A stretch of 5,307 nucleotides of DNA from NCBI GenBank assembly GCA_007130585.1, contig SLSE01000127.1, positions 1 to 5,307 of the forward strand, written 5' to 3'. The notes under the pieces were generated by a model, which worked only from the letters and a program-made list of their open reading frames with translations, was not told the DNA's origin and made no database searches. A program made the position numbers and the translations under genes. Source of the DNA: Syntrophomonadaceae bacterium (lineage in GTDB: Bacteria; Bacillota; Dethiobacteria; DTU022). This document shows, in pieces, positions 5,286-5,307 of this stretch (within the stretch, counting starts at the first letter, position 1; the number at the start of each line of letters is the position of its first letter).

Positions 5286-5307
5286 TTATTCCTCCTTCTT
5301 CTGTACA
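5286..5307 (-). CDS. Possible last codons of the gene upstream (expected mutase large subunit)
   Basis: Only 22 bases are visible. One frame reads VQKKEE and stops at TAA (5288-5286), 4 nt before the small-subunit ATG. The large catalytic subunit of methylmalonyl-CoA mutase usually precedes the small one in such operons, so this could be its end. Nothing in six codons identifies the family; the call rests on gene order and on the close spacing. Confidence 0.25.

Noticed and set aside
1..5307. CRISPR array, insertion sequence, prophage remnant, defence system or tRNA/rRNA gene
   Set aside because: No regularly spaced repeats, transposase, terminal inverted repeats or RNA gene signatures were seen. 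The genes are core metabolic ones with intact frames.

Overview
The window reads as a stretch of a Gram-positive (Bacillota/Firmicutes) chromosome with moderately high GC, probably an anaerobe of the Pelotomaculum/Desulfotomaculum type. Two things point there. A tRNA-sensing T-box leader controls arginine genes, a device found mostly in Firmicutes. Next to it are the genes of the methylmalonyl-CoA branch of propionate metabolism, with methylmalonyl-CoA mutase split into two subunits. The organism is an inference; no taxonomic marker gene is present.

Every real gene lies on the minus strand, so transcription runs from high to low coordinates. The first block (5307 to 2885) is the end of a propionate/methylmalonyl-CoA operon. 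It holds a possible last few codons of the mutase large subunit, the small cobalamin-binding subunit of methylmalonyl-CoA mutase, methylmalonyl-CoA epimerase, and a biotin-dependent carboxyltransferase beta subunit of the MmdA/12S/PccB family. Together they interconvert succinyl-CoA, (R)- and (S)-methylmalonyl-CoA and propionyl-CoA. Gaps of 16 and 35 nt suggest one transcript. No biotin carrier, 5S subunit or membrane decarboxylase subunit follows the carboxyltransferase.

The 347-base stretch between the carboxyltransferase stop and the upstream argC start limit (2538-2884) is not empty. It carries a promoter (TTGACA, 16-nt spacer, extended -10 TGTTAAACT) and a complete T-box riboswitch of about 270 nt. 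Its parts can be read directly: an AGUA motif, the apical loop of Stem I, a specifier loop with CGC (arginine) followed by A, two further hairpins, the antiterminator with the motif GGUGGUACCGCG, and an overlapping intrinsic terminator with a run of six U.

The second block (2516 to 1) is the arginine operon argC-argJ-argB, with argB cut by the window edge. These genes make and reduce N-acetylglutamyl phosphate and recycle the acetyl group through ArgJ. The T-box predicts that uncharged tRNA-Arg turns the block on. The genes are ordinary members of known families. The most informative element is the arginine-specific T-box, with its internal repeats and competing helices, placed directly behind a catabolic operon that has no visible terminator of its own.
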